A DNA stretch of 64,000 nucleotides from Methanolobus mangrovi (GTDB taxonomy: Archaea; Halobacteriota; Methanosarcinia; Methanosarcinales; Methanosarcinaceae), in assembly GCF_031312535.1 (NCBI RefSeq), contig NZ_CP133594.1, positions 2,559,312 through 2,623,311 on the forward strand, in the 5' to 3' direction. This document shows positions 45,644 to 55,624 of the stretch, piece after piece. The notes under the pieces were generated by a model. It was not told the origin of the DNA. It made no database searches and worked only from the letters and a program-made list of their open reading frames with translations. Positions within the stretch are counted from its first letter, which is position 1. Each line of letters begins with the position of its first letter. The position numbers and the translations under genes were made by a program.

Positions 45644-47680
45644 ATGGTATCAATGAAAAAAGGCAGGTCTTTTTCGGATAAATCCAAAACCTCACCCCTC
45701 AAGAGTGTAAATTCTTCTTCCAGAGTAAACAAAGCTCTTGATAGTAAAATACCAAAGAGAGATCCTGCTCAAAAAAAGCCGGCTCAGAGATATGCAAGTA
45801 ACGAGAAGGATTACATCTTCTGGTGTATGGATTGTAATGTTCCCCTGATCGAAAAAGGCTGTAATACTTGTGGAAAAGAAGGCAATAAGATTGATCTGTC
45901 ACAGCCGGCAGATGTGAGATTCTGTTCTCCGTATGAACGAAGTGTTCTCCATGATCTGCTTTTATCTTCCTTTGCCTATGACCCATTGGCTGAGAGGGTC
46001 GTTCTACTGAATAAAATACCAGGAGACGATAAGAACGATGAGGTCATAGTCGATGGTCTGTTCTTTGGCACGCTCCGTTTTGATATGCAAAGAATGGACT
46101 ACGTTTTCGAGCCATCAGTTTCAGGAGCACACATCCTTCAGGTGTATACCAATCAGAAAACCGTAGTCCTGAAAAAGAATTCCAGACATCTCAATGGTAA
46201 AAAGGTGAATTATGACCTTGTAGAATCTGTTTCTTCCGATGTCCGGTCGAATGATATCATTCTTGTAAGGTCAAGCAACCTAACAGGATTTGGTGTAGCA
46301 TACTGCGATGCAAAGGATGCACCTTCTGCAGATGGTCCTGTGATAAGGGTTCGAAAGATAGATTCTCAGCAGGTTTCATTGAATCCTAAAAATTCCACAA
46401 TGGATGATGTGATAGCTGCAAATGTATCTCACATACGTCTTATTGGAAAGAATGCCATGAATACAATAAAGGGCATTGCCAGTCAGAAAGATTACAAAGA
46501 CCTGCCTGTCAATGTATCCTTCAGTGGCGGAAAGGATAGTCTTGTGGTGCTTGACCTGACTCTGAGTGCACTTAAGAACAGGGAAGTCCAGGCTTTTTTC
46601 CTGAATACTGGTATTGAATTCCCTGAAACTGTGAAATTTGCTCACAATTATTGTTGGGATAGCAACATCAAATTGATCGAAAAGAAGGCAGTGTCTGATT
46701 TCTGGGAAAATGTGGATTCATTCGGTCCTCCTGCAAAGGATTTCCGATGGTGTTGTAAGATATGCAAACTTGCTCCTGCAAATGCAGCCATAGAGGAATG
46801 TCTTGAGAAGGCTCCCACATGCATAACTGTGGATGGTAAAAGAAGATACGAGTCTTTTTCCAGGGCCAATATTTCCACAAGTGAAAAGAATCCATTTGTT
46901 CCCGGCCAGCTCAATATTTTTCCCATAAAAGACTGGAAGGCAATAGAGGTCTGGTTGTACATCTATTGGAGGAAGCTTGACTATAATCCGCTTTATGACC
47001 TTGGATTTGAAAGGGTAGGATGCTACCTGTGTCCTGCAGCCCTTTCAGCAGAATACAAGCGCCTTAAGGTCCTGCATCCTCAATTACATGAACGGTGGGA
47101 ATCGTTCCTTATGCAGTGGGCAGAAAAGAATGGACTGTCCGATAAATTCATAGAGCATGGCTTATGGAGGTGGAAAGAACTCCCTCCCAAGATGCTAAAA
47201 CTCTGTGAGGAAATGGGAATATCTCCATCTGCAAGTGTTAGTGACTCATCATTCACTATCAATATCACTTCAGGAATATCTCCATGTAAGGCTGGTGGTT
47301 ATAGTATTGAAGCTTCGATACATGGTTTTTCCATGAAAAGAACTTCGGATGTAATGAACATCATCGGAAAAACAGTTTTTTCAGAAGAACTTGGTCTTCT
47401 GATGGTACGGACTGATTCATCCGCGGTGAAGATATTCTCATCCGGGAGCCTTGTGGTAAATTCTGAAAATAAGGCTGCTGCAGATTCTCTTTTCAGGGAA
47501 GTATCGCGCCAGTTATTGAAAGCTCACAGGTGTACGGGCTGTGGAATATGCCTTAAAGTCTGTCCGGTGAATGCTATTGCTATAAAAGATGGTTATGCAC
47601 AGATAAATGATAGTTGTATCAGGTGTGGTAAATGCACGGATTCATGTGTAGTGCTCAAATATGCGGATAAATTATCCTGA
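45644..47680 (+). CDS. PAPS-reductase-fold protein with zinc ribbon, PUA-like and ferredoxin domains
   Basis: A 678-residue multidomain protein of a type found in methanogens. In order: basic disordered N-terminus (1-55), zinc ribbon (CMDCNVPLIEKGCNTCGKEG near 64), a PUA-like RNA-binding region (about 180-250), a PP-loop ATP site VSFSGGKDSLVVLDLTL near 291, a cysteine-rich PAPS-reductase region (WCCKICKLAP near 370 and RVGCYLCPAAL near 460) and a C-terminal 2[4Fe-4S] ferredoxin (CTGCGICLKVCP near 632, CIRCGKCTDSC near 658). The domain set suits ATP-dependent thiolation or sulfur transfer, possibly to RNA, rather than simple sulfate reduction. Substrate is unknown. Confidence 0.85.
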   Translation: MVSMKKGRSFSDKSKTSPLKSVNSSSRVNKALDSKIPKRDPAQKKPAQRYASNEKDYIFWCMDCNVPLIEKGCNTCGKEGNKIDLSQPADVRFCSPYERSVLHDLLLSSFAYDPLAERVVLLNKIPGDDKNDEVIVDGLFFGTLRFDMQRMDYVFEPSVSGAHILQVYTNQKTVVLKKNSRHLNGKKVNYDLVESVSSDVRSNDIILVRSSNLTGFGVAYCDAKDAPSADGPVIRVRKIDSQQVSLNPKNSTMDDVIAANVSHIRLIGKNAMNTIKGIASQKDYKDLPVNVSFSGGKDSLVVLDLTLSALKNREVQAFFLNTGIEFPETVKFAHNYCWDSNIKLIEKKAVSDFWENVDSFGPPAKDFRWCCKICKLAPANAAIEECLEKAPTCITVDGKRRYESFSRANISTSEKNPFVPGQLNIFPIKDWKAIEVWLYIYWRKLDYNPLYDLGFERVGCYLCPAALSAEYKRLKVLHPQLHERWESFLMQWAEKNGLSDKFIEHGLWRWKELPPKMLKLCEEMGISPSASVSDSSFTINITSGISPCKAGGYSIEASIHGFSMKRTSDVMNIIGKTVFSEELGLLMVRTDSSAVKIFSSGSLVVNSENKAAADSLFREVSRQLLKAHRCTGCGICLKVCPVNAIAIKDGYAQINDSCIRCGKCTDSCVVLKYADKLS

Positions 47681-47771
47681 TTCAGGTGTGCAATCCTTTC
47701 ACAGTGAATTATTAATAGGTTCATATATTATATAAATCAAGGAAAAGAATATTTGAAGGATATAAATTGTT

Positions 47772-48851
47772 ATGATAAATCAGGATGGGCTTTCGCGTAT
47801 AATCGATAGTAAGTGGAAACTAGTTTCTCTTATAGCAGTTTTCTCCCTGTCAGTCCTGTTCGTGTACATACTCTTCCCCCTTGCTGACGGTATTGTTCTT
47901 GGCCTTGTATTTGCCTATATTGCCCGCCCAATTTTCATGAAACTGAAAAGATTCAGGAAGACTGCAGCTCTTGTGGCAACGATGTGCATAGTTGTTCCGG
48001 TTGTATTCATAATCGGTTCCGGAGTAATTGAAATACTTCGTCAGATGGTGTGGGTAATTGAAAACCAGGGTTATGTCATTAATACAGCATTTGATTTTTT
48101 CAGGTCTATAGACATACCTGCAAGATACACTGCCGATGTACAACAAATGATATGGAATATTTCCACATCTTTCTTTCAACTGCTGAGCAAGATTGGAATT
48201 ATATCGTATGCTCAAAATCTGATGATGTTCGCTATAAACCTGCTTGTTGCAATATTCTTATGTTACTTTTTACTTGCAGATGGTGATGGTCTTTACAGGT
48301 CCGTATTGCGGATAGTTCCAACTGAATACAAGCCTACTGCTATACGATACTTATTTCATCTTGATGTGATTTTGCAGGGTGTTTTCATAGGGAATGCTTC
48401 AGCGGCATTGATTGCAAGTGTTCTTTCTCTGGCGGTTTTCTATGCATTTGGGTTTAGCCATGTACTTGCGCTGTCCGCCCTTATATTCGTTGCATCCGTT
48501 ATTCCTATGTTTGCAGGTTACATGGTTCTGCTTGCTTTATCTTTATATCGTTATCTGGATATGGGTCTTGAAAGTGCAGTAGTGTTTTTCGTCGTTTCAT
48601 CCATAATCATCTATGGCCCTCCTGAACTCTTCCTGCGTCCTTACCTTTCAAGTATTAAATCCCAGATACATCCTTTCCTTATACTCCTGGCATTTATGGG
48701 TGGTGCGTTTGTAGGTGGTATTGCAGGTTTCTTCATGGCTCCTATTGTATTGGGTGCGATAATCGCAGCATACCGGGTTTATACGGGCAATGACGGGCCG
48801 GTTTGTGCACAGAAAAATGCTCATTTTTGCGAAAAAGAAGTTGCAGAATGA
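47772..48851 (+). CDS. AI-2E family (PerM/UPF0118) membrane protein
   Basis: A 359-residue membrane protein with about eight helices, including the pair near residues 15-55 and the C-terminal set near 205-335. The motif GPPELFLRPYLSSIKSQIHPFLILLAFMGGAFVGGIAGFF contains the family's most conserved segment. Relatives act as Na+/H+ antiporters or small-molecule exporters; the AI-2 name is historical and no signalling role should be assumed here. It stands alone, with AT-rich promoter sequence upstream. Confidence 0.87.
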   Translation: MINQDGLSRIIDSKWKLVSLIAVFSLSVLFVYILFPLADGIVLGLVFAYIARPIFMKLKRFRKTAALVATMCIVVPVVFIIGSGVIEILRQMVWVIENQGYVINTAFDFFRSIDIPARYTADVQQMIWNISTSFFQLLSKIGIISYAQNLMMFAINLLVAIFLCYFLLADGDGLYRSVLRIVPTEYKPTAIRYLFHLDVILQGVFIGNASAALIASVLSLAVFYAFGFSHVLALSALIFVASVIPMFAGYMVLLALSLYRYLDMGLESAVVFFVVSSIIIYGPPELFLRPYLSSIKSQIHPFLILLAFMGGAFVGGIAGFFMAPIVLGAIIAAYRVYTGNDGPVCAQKNAHFCEKEVAE

Positions 48852-48968
48852 ATGGGCATTTAAAGCGACTCATTTTATGGGTCCGGGCCTTTATTTGTTC
48901 CTTAATGACTTGAAAAAGGTTATTAACGATTGGTCTAATTAAGATAGCAGAATCTTACAGGTGAATTT

Positions 48969-50879
48969 ATGCAATTATTACTGATCCATTCTGATTATAT
49001 TGAATACGAAGTGAAAAAGAGCACCCCGGTTGCTGAAAAAATAGAAGAGTCCTTTAAAAAAGGCAGACTCGAAGAAGCTCTTACTGCATTTATCGCAGTG
49101 GAAAAAGTAGATGAGTCCAACGTAGAGGGTGCTATCTCAAAAGCTGTAGAAGAGATAAAAAACGTGGCTTCACAGGTCAAAGCGGAAAACATAATGGTAT
49201 ATCCGTATGCTCACCTGAGTTCTGATCTATCTTCTCCAAAGGCGGGAGTTGCTGTCCTGAAAGGTATAGAAGAAGCACTTTCCGGGGAATTCACTGTTAA
49301 GAGGGCACCATTCGGATGGTACAAGGCTTTCAAAATAAGCTGTAAAGGCCATCCGCTTTCCGAGCTATCACGTTCAATAGTTCCTGATGAAGTTGCTTCA
49401 GGTTCAGAATCATCTTCATGTCTGGCACCCGTAAAGGAAGAAGTGGTGTCCGAAGCTCTCAAAGCCGAGAGCACAGCAAAATCATACTGGCATGTCCTAA
49501 CTCCGGATGGAACTTTGCATGATGCAACTAACTTTGATTTTACAGGACATGAGAATCTCGGAAAGTTTGTGGACTATGAGATTTCCAAGAAGAGGGCTGT
49601 TGAAAAGGCACCACCACATGTTGAGCTGATGCGCAGGTTGGAAATAGCTGATTATGAACCGGGATCGGATTCCGGTAATATGCGCTATTATCCGAAAGGC
49701 CGCCTGATGAAATCACTGCTGGAGAACTATGTGCTTGAGGAGTCTGCAAAAGTTGGTGCAATGGAGGTCGAGACACCTCTTATGTATGATATGAATCACC
49801 CGACTCTGAAAAAGTATCTTGACAGGTTCCCTGCCCGCCAGTATTCTATTGAATCTGACAAGAGGCAGCTTTTCCTCAGGTTCGCCGCCTGCTTTGGTCA
49901 GTTCCTTATGAACCATGACATGACCATTTCCTACAAGAATCTGCCATTGAAAATGGTAGAGATGACCAGGTACAGTTTCAGGAAGGAGCAGCGTGGGGAA
50001 CTTGTGGGTCTGAGACGTCTGCGTGCTTTCACAATGCCTGACATGCACAGCCTGTGTGCAGATATGGACAATGCAATATCCCAGTTTGATGAGCAGTACA
50101 ATATGTGCATCTCTGTTCTGGACAAGATTGGTATCAAGGTTGACGACTTTGAAGTTGCTATCCGTTTTACCAGGGATTTCTACAATGAGAACAAGGATTT
50201 CATTACAAACCTTGCAAAGACTGTGGACAAGCCTGTACTTATTGAGATGTGGGATACTCGTTTCTTCTACTTCGTACTTAAATTCGAGTTCAATTTCGTT
50301 GATGCTCTTGCAAAGGCAAGTGCGCTTTCAACTGTGCAGATAGATGTTGAAAATGCTGAAAGGTATGACATCAACTATATAGATTCCAATGGAAATGCCA
50401 ACAAGCCTGTGATCCTTCACTGCTCCCCAAGTGGTGCAATTGAGCGCTGTATCTATGGCCTGCTTGAAAAAGAAGCAATGAAGGCCGAAGAGGGTGGAGT
50501 TCCTATTTTGCCATTATGGCTTTCTCCTACTCAGGTAAGAGTAATACCTATAGCAGAAAAGCACATGGATTATGCTTTAAAGGTATCTGAGCAACTTAAC
50601 TGTCGTGTTGATATTGATGACAGGGACGATACCGTAGGTAAGAAAATACGTGAGGCAGGACGTGAATGGATTCCTTATGTTGTAGTTGTTGGTGACAGTG
50701 AGGTAGAGAATGGTACGATCAATGTAACCATCCGCGCAGAATCTCAGCCAAAGAGCCCTGTGAAGGTAGAAATGACCTCTGAAGAATTAAATGCCAGAAT
50801 CTCATCTGAGGTTCAAGGAATGCCTTATAAAGGTCTGTGTCTGGCAAAAATGCTTAGTCAGAGGCCAAAATTCATATAA
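48969..50879 (+). CDS. thrS: Threonyl-tRNA synthetase, archaeal type
   Basis: ThrRS charges tRNA-Thr. At 636 residues it has the archaeal D-aminoacyl-deacylase-like N-terminal editing domain (1-140, beginning [12 protein letters not shown]) in place of the bacterial TGS/SAD modules. The class II core contains motif 2 as [26 protein letters not shown] near 335, and [18 protein letters not shown] (motif 3) near 480. The C-terminal anticodon domain begins [16 protein letters not shown] precedes the ATG at good spacing. Confidence 0.97.
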   Translation: MQLLLIHSDYIEYEVKKSTPVAEKIEESFKKGRLEEALTAFIAVEKVDESNVEGAISKAVEEIKNVASQVKAENIMVYPYAHLSSDLSSPKAGVAVLKGIEEALSGEFTVKRAPFGWYKAFKISCKGHPLSELSRSIVPDEVASGSESSSCLAPVKEEVVSEALKAESTAKSYWHVLTPDGTLHDATNFDFTGHENLGKFVDYEISKKRAVEKAPPHVELMRRLEIADYEPGSDSGNMRYYPKGRLMKSLLENYVLEESAKVGAMEVETPLMYDMNHPTLKKYLDRFPARQYSIESDKRQLFLRFAACFGQFLMNHDMTISYKNLPLKMVEMTRYSFRKEQRGELVGLRRLRAFTMPDMHSLCADMDNAISQFDEQYNMCISVLDKIGIKVDDFEVAIRFTRDFYNENKDFITNLAKTVDKPVLIEMWDTRFFYFVLKFEFNFVDALAKASALSTVQIDVENAERYDINYIDSNGNANKPVILHCSPSGAIERCIYGLLEKEAMKAEEGGVPILPLWLSPTQVRVIPIAEKHMDYALKVSEQLNCRVDIDDRDDTVGKKIREAGREWIPYVVVVGDSEVENGTINVTIRAESQPKSPVKVEMTSEELNARISSEVQGMPYKGLCLAKMLSQRPKFI

Positions 50880-50902
50880 ACCTTTCATACAAATTAACCT
50901 GT

Positions 50903-51205
50903 ATGCAGGGTGAGATATCTAATGCAGAGGAACGTTCCTCTGCAACAATACTTGTCAGGGGAAGGGTGCAGGGAGTCTATTTTCGTAAATTCACTGTAGA
51001 AAATGCAAGAAAACTGGGTCTGACAGGATTTGCGCAGAACATGCCGGATGGAAGTGTTAAGGTCTTTGCTGAAGGTGAAAAATCCTCCATACAGGAGCTG
51101 ATCGTTTTTCTGCATACGGGCCCTGCCCAGGCCAGAGTTGATGGTCTTGAGATCTCATGGTCTTCTTTTGCTTCAGAATTCCAGGATTTCAGCATTAAAC
51201 GGTAG
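50903..51205 (+). CDS. acyP: Acylphosphatase
   Basis: AcyP hydrolyses acylphosphates. The catalytic Arg is in VRGRVQGVYFRKF near 20-32 and the catalytic Asn in GFAQNMPDGSVKVFAEG near 46. At 100 residues there is an extra N-terminal segment of about 14 residues compared with most family members. A TATA element (50873-50880) is about 25 bases before the ATG, so the gene is probably leaderless. It ends in TAG, one of very few such stops in the window. Confidence 0.92.
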   Translation: MQGEISNAEERSSATILVRGRVQGVYFRKFTVENARKLGLTGFAQNMPDGSVKVFAEGEKSSIQELIVFLHTGPAQARVDGLEISWSSFASEFQDFSIKR

Positions 51206-51293
51206 TTTGCCTATCTATTATTTATATATTAATAAAAGGTCATAGTTGCCTTTTCCGATTAACTTTAATAGTCTTATTGCTGATTTCTTACCA

Positions 51294-52469
51294 ATGGGAA
51301 ACATAATCATTGTAAGATATGGTGAACTTGCCTTAAAGAGCACGGGCGTTCGTAACTTTTATGAAAGGACTCTGGTGAAAAATATATCCGCAATGCTGGA
51401 TCACCGTGGTATACCTTATTCCCGGATAATGCGTGAATGGGGAAGAATATTCATCGAAACCGAAGATATAAGGGCTGCAAAAGCAGCAGCAGATGTTTTT
51501 GGAGTTGTGTCTGCTTCTTTTGCGCAAGAGACGGATGCCACAATTGAGTCTGCAGGTGACTTATGTGCAAAGCTTGCGGATACTTTTGTTACTGAGGGCC
51601 AGTCATTTGCTATCAGGGCCAGACGCACAGGTAACCATAGTTTTTCATCACGTGAGATTGGCATGAAATGTGGTGATGCAGTATGGAATATGCTGGAGGC
51701 AAAAGGTATTACTCCTTCTGTGGACCTATCAAATCCTGACCGGGAAATATTCGTGGAAATGCGCCAGAGCAAGGCATACGTTTTCACAGAATCAATAGAA
51801 GGTGTAGGTGGACTTCCATTGGGAACTCAGGGTAAAATGATATCTCTTGTTTCAGGAGGAATTGATTCTCCGGTTTCCACATGGCTCATGATGAAAAGAG
51901 GTGTGGAGGTTGTGCCTGTTTATTGTAATAATTCTCCTTATAATGAAGACGCTGCCCATAAGCGCACAATGGATTGTCTAAAAGCGCTTCAGGAATGGTG
52001 TCCAAGTCATCCTTTCAAGGCATATGAAGTTCCAAACGGTTCCAACCTTGGGAATTTTATAGATAAATGTTCTAAGAACAAAACATGCCTTCTCTGTAAA
52101 CGTACCATGTACAGGATAGCTGCTGAAATAATGAAAAAAGAAGATGCTTCAGGTATAGTTACCGGTTCATCTCTTGGCCAGGTAGCTTCCCAGACGGCAG
52201 CTAATATGTATGCTGAAATCTACGGTCTTTGTCTTCCTATATATCATCCGTTGATAGGTCTTGACAAAAATGAGATAATAGATATTGCAAGAAAGATAGG
52301 TACTTTTGACATATCCATCCAGCCTGCTGGAAGTTGTCAGGCAGTCCCGATACATCCTGAGGTAAAAGCTGGTTTTGACTCACTGATTGCAGAGGAAGAA
52401 AAAATCGATATTGATGATCTTGTTCGCAAGTCAATTGAAAATGCAAGAATTATGGATCTGACCATCTGA
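51294..52469 (+). CDS. thiI: tRNA 4-thiouridine synthetase ThiI
   Basis: ThiI adenylates and thiolates U8 of tRNA. The protein is 391 residues from the ATG at 51294; a TTG 16 codons upstream is unlikely because GNIIIVRYGELALKS is the family N-terminus. The ferredoxin-like and THUMP domains cover 1-165. The PP-loop SGGIDSP lies near 187-193. A CxxC pair (CSKNKTCLLCK) lies near 259-269, matching methanogen ThiI proteins that lack the rhodanese domain and use these cysteines, possibly with an iron-sulfur cluster. It follows acyP by about 90 bp. Confidence 0.93.
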   Translation: MGNIIIVRYGELALKSTGVRNFYERTLVKNISAMLDHRGIPYSRIMREWGRIFIETEDIRAAKAAADVFGVVSASFAQETDATIESAGDLCAKLADTFVTEGQSFAIRARRTGNHSFSSREIGMKCGDAVWNMLEAKGITPSVDLSNPDREIFVEMRQSKAYVFTESIEGVGGLPLGTQGKMISLVSGGIDSPVSTWLMMKRGVEVVPVYCNNSPYNEDAAHKRTMDCLKALQEWCPSHPFKAYEVPNGSNLGNFIDKCSKNKTCLLCKRTMYRIAAEIMKKEDASGIVTGSSLGQVASQTAANMYAEIYGLCLPIYHPLIGLDKNEIIDIARKIGTFDISIQPAGSCQAVPIHPEVKAGFDSLIAEEEKIDIDDLVRKSIENARIMDLTI

Positions 52470-52663
52470 GTCGGATTCTATCTATCTTTTTTGTTGTGTA
52501 TTATTCATTTGCACATTTAGAATACATTTACTTTGCATGTTTTATTTATTTGTTCTGCCCATATATTGAGTAAGATGATTATGATTTTATCATGTGTTCA
52601 TAGTCTCTATGTTTTTTGGGAGTGATGCAAAACTATTATATATAATCGTTTACAATGCACAAT

Positions 52664-52765
52664 TAGGCGCACAAACACACAACAAAGTGAATTTTTAGCA
52701 CAAATTTCATCCTTTATCTCTCGTCCATTCCCTCAATTATTCCCGTGCGCCTAAAACCTTTTTAC
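52664..52765 (+). ncRNA. Candidate small RNA closed by a 10-bp terminal stem
   Basis: A box A (TTATATAT, about 52636-52643) lies 25-26 bases before an arm TTAGGCGCAC (52663-52672) that is perfectly complementary to GTGCGCCTAA (52745-52754). A T-run (52759-52763) follows. The predicted transcript of about 100 nt would start at its closing stem and end at a terminator. The 72-base interior is nearly free of G and rich in C/U (for example CATCCTTTATCTCTC and CATTCCCTC), so it should be single-stranded, as in sRNAs that pair with Shine-Dalgarno regions. There is no ORF and no C/D or H/ACA box. The remainder of the 419-bp gap 52470-52888 is AT-rich promoter sequence. Confidence 0.6.
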
Positions 52766-52888
52766 TGTTTTCTCATCAGTATTACCTTTCAACAATACTT
52801 TTTCTGCCGAGAGTAACTCTTATATAAATATCGTGCATATAATATTCCTAGATTTATAATAATGCTTTTTAATCAATAGTTGGTTTAT

Positions 52889-55591
52889 ATGAGTGAACTT
52901 CCATGGGAGAATAAAAAAATAGCAGAGATTATGTCCTCAGCAGGTGATGAAGCGAAGCTATCGCCGGATGCTTCTACTATTAAAAAGGGTGCAACTCCCC
53001 CGATTCCTGATATATTAGCAAATGCTTTTGCAGATATGCAAATGGAAGAGGCAAAAATAGATACTCAAGAACCTGCATCAGACGTTAAGTTTAATCAACT
53101 TCCGGAAATGAGTTTTCCTTCATTTGGAGATTTACCAGATTTGTCTGTTGTAGGTCAAAATAAAAGTGAGGAACCAACTTCAAATCCTGTGGGGATGTCT
53201 TTTCCTCCTTCTTTACCTTCATTCATGAATGCACCAGGTATTCCTGAAACACCTGATCCAAAAGAAGGTACTGTTAATGACATTCCTAAAACATTGTTTG
53301 CTATGGATAACTCTAAAATAAACAATGATCCTTTTCCAGATACCAGTCCAAAAATAGTTTCCTCTCCAAAAAAAAGATCTCCTCCTCCTTTATTTGATCC
53401 GTTTATTCCGGGTGGACTAGAGACTGATTTAGGAAATGATCCTGAGCCACCAGCAACAAATATGCCGGAATTTGTGGCTAACAATCCCACATCATTTCCA
53501 CCATCCTTGTCATCCTCTGAAAATTTACAGGTTTCTGGGATAAATCAATTTGCCAACACTCCCAATGATTCTCCCTCACCTTTCTTTGATGGTCCAATTG
53601 CTGGAGCTAACTCAATTGAAGCTACTCCATCGGTTGGTACCAATCCTTTTGATTCCACTCCCTCGGGTGGTGCGAATCCTTTTCAAGCTCCCCATACTGC
53701 TGGTGTGAATCCCTTTGATGCTCCTCCCACTGTTGGCGCAAATCCTTTTGAAGTTCCTGCTGCTGCTGGTGTAAACCCTTTTGATGCTCCTTCTACTGTT
53801 GGCGCAAATCCTTTTGATGCTCCTTCTACTGTTGGCGCAAATCCTTTTGAAGTTCCTCCTGATGCTAGTGTTAATCCCTTTGAGGCTCCTCCTGCAGCTG
53901 GCGTGAATCCCTTTGGTGAGTCTTTCCAGAGTGCTGAAAAATCTGTAAATGGTACTTCTAACGGCAAGGTTTCAATTAAACCTCCTATTAATGTAGATTC
54001 ATTCAAAAAGAATATTGAAGGGATATCTGTTGTCGCCAGAGGCTTCCTCAAAAATCTGACAAAAGGGAAGAGCCTTATTCAAAGAATGGAGGACATGATG
54101 GGAGGTACTGTATCAGAAGATTTCCTATCTGCGAATGATGCAAAGTTATCTGTATCAGAGTCACCATTTGAACATGAATCAGACCGTACTGCCGCTCCTT
54201 CTCCTGTTAATCCGTTCTCTGCATTTACGGACGATTTGAAGGAAACACCAGATGATCCTCGGGCAAATCCTTTTGATTTTGATAAGGGGCCTGAGCATGT
54301 TGAAGCTATAAGGAAAGTGACTCCTATAGAAAATCCTGTAATGGAAATGGATCAAAAATATTCCCTTGATGAAGATGTGTCGAATGATCCGCTTCAAAAA
54401 ACAGTTTTCAATATTAATCCTGAAATCTCAGATATAGGTTCAGATTTTGTGGAAATCACAGCTTTTGATAAATCGATGGCTCAAGATGCTGAAAATAATG
54501 TTGATGATGCTTCACGGATGGGTTTGTCGGGGATTATCTCTGCAAAATCAAATGGAATGATTGCGGATAAGAGGTATGCTGGCATTGAAAGTGATATCGA
54601 CGAGCTAAAAGGGAATCTCAAGGATATGGGCATGCAATTCACTTCTGTCTGCGGTGAGGTTGAAATCTTTTCAAATAAGGTTTCGTATCTGGACGAGACA
54701 TTGTCCTCTTTTGCCAAAGCCAGTGAAGATGTTCTGGCCCAGGATCTGGTAAAATTCGCAGATATTGAAGAAAAGATGAGTTCTGTGGGTGGGAAGGTTG
54801 GTAATTTTGAATCCAATCTTGCGGTTATCCAATCTGATAATACTTCTATCAAATCAGATCTTCTCAGGCTGGAAGACAATGTTTCTGAACTTGTGAATTG
54901 TTATACTGCACTTCTCGCACAGATGCATGAGTCATTGCAAGAAAACGAATCAAATTTTTCCCGTATTGATGATGTTTCAGGTAAGCTGGATGTAATTGGT
55001 TCAAGGATCAGTTCCATGGAAAAATCTCATGAAGATACAAAATCGACTTCGATGGAATTTTCAAGATCCATATCTGCATTAATTGATAATCTTGGCATGG
55101 TTTCTTCTGAGTTCAAGGAGTTCCAGCAGGAATCCGAGCAGAAGAATGCTGCAATGCTTGAGAAGATATGTTCTGTCACCGAGTATGTGGAAGCAGAATT
55201 AAAAAAACTGGGTGCCAAAAGTTATAAGGGATTCGGGCAGAATGTCCATCTTTCCAATATTGTAAAGAATTCAGGCAACATGAAACTCTGTATGGAGTGG
55301 CTTGAGTTTTTGATGGGCCTTGTAGGCCGTAATAATCTTCCTGACATACTTTCTTATTATGAAGAACTCGGCTGGATCACTGAAAAAGTGAGAATGGAAT
55401 TACTGCATTATGCTGAGGGTATTGATTTCTACATGGAGAAGCCTGACTGGAAACTTACGCCAGATGACCATGTTAAATCTATCTGGTTCATCGAAAGTCT
55501 TGCCGGTATGAAGGTGGATAAGAACAGGCTATCTGTTATCGATAGGGATATCGAGAAGGTCAAAAAAGGCTCTGAGATATACGGAATCTGA
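52889..55591 (+). CDS. Giant orphan ArlD/E-domain protein with NPF tandem repeats
   Basis: A 900-residue cytoplasmic protein. The N-terminal 360 residues are low-complexity, Pro/Asn/Phe-rich, and include nine tandem 11-residue units of the form G-x-N-P-F-(D/E)-x-P-x-x-x (residues 250-348). A basic segment follows (about 365-415). A long coiled-coil region (about 565-760) is ArlC-like. The last 115 residues are an ArlD/E domain (CMEWLEFLMGLVGRNNLPDIL, then YMEKPDWKLTPDDHVKSIW), closely parallel to the end of the operon ArlC/D/E. It lies 29 kb away from the arl operon with its own TATA promoter (52820-52830). The ATG is preferred over a TTG three codons upstream. Confidence 0.88.
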   Translation: MSELPWENKKIAEIMSSAGDEAKLSPDASTIKKGATPPIPDILANAFADMQMEEAKIDTQEPASDVKFNQLPEMSFPSFGDLPDLSVVGQNKSEEPTSNPVGMSFPPSLPSFMNAPGIPETPDPKEGTVNDIPKTLFAMDNSKINNDPFPDTSPKIVSSPKKRSPPPLFDPFIPGGLETDLGNDPEPPATNMPEFVANNPTSFPPSLSSSENLQVSGINQFANTPNDSPSPFFDGPIAGANSIEATPSVGTNPFDSTPSGGANPFQAPHTAGVNPFDAPPTVGANPFEVPAAAGVNPFDAPSTVGANPFDAPSTVGANPFEVPPDASVNPFEAPPAAGVNPFGESFQSAEKSVNGTSNGKVSIKPPINVDSFKKNIEGISVVARGFLKNLTKGKSLIQRMEDMMGGTVSEDFLSANDAKLSVSESPFEHESDRTAAPSPVNPFSAFTDDLKETPDDPRANPFDFDKGPEHVEAIRKVTPIENPVMEMDQKYSLDEDVSNDPLQKTVFNINPEISDIGSDFVEITAFDKSMAQDAENNVDDASRMGLSGIISAKSNGMIADKRYAGIESDIDELKGNLKDMGMQFTSVCGEVEIFSNKVSYLDETLSSFAKASEDVLAQDLVKFADIEEKMSSVGGKVGNFESNLAVIQSDNTSIKSDLLRLEDNVSELVNCYTALLAQMHESLQENESNFSRIDDVSGKLDVIGSRISSMEKSHEDTKSTSMEFSRSISALIDNLGMVSSEFKEFQQESEQKNAAMLEKICSVTEYVEAELKKLGAKSYKGFGQNVHLSNIVKNSGNMKLCMEWLEFLMGLVGRNNLPDILSYYEELGWITEKVRMELLHYAEGIDFYMEKPDWKLTPDDHVKSIWFIESLAGMKVDKNRLSVIDRDIEKVKKGSEIYGI
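53636..53932 (+). repeat. 33-bp coding tandem repeat (nine units)
   Basis: Nine consecutive 33-bp units encode the 11-residue NPF repeat. Two adjacent units near 53782-53850 are almost identical at DNA level (GATGCTCCTTCTACTGTTGG recurs), indicating recent unit duplication. Copy number is likely to vary between strains. Confidence 0.9.
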
Positions 55592-55624
55592 ATCTATCAG
55601 TTCAGTCTCGATCTAAATAAACAG

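Noticed and set aside
47772..48851. AI-2 quorum-sensing transporter
   Set aside because: The family name is historical; there is no luxS or AI-2 processing gene here and homologues are antiporters or exporters.
53636..53932. NPF repeats as eukaryote-like EH-domain ligands
   Set aside because: No EH-domain partners are known in methanogens; the repeats are better seen as a disordered spacer.
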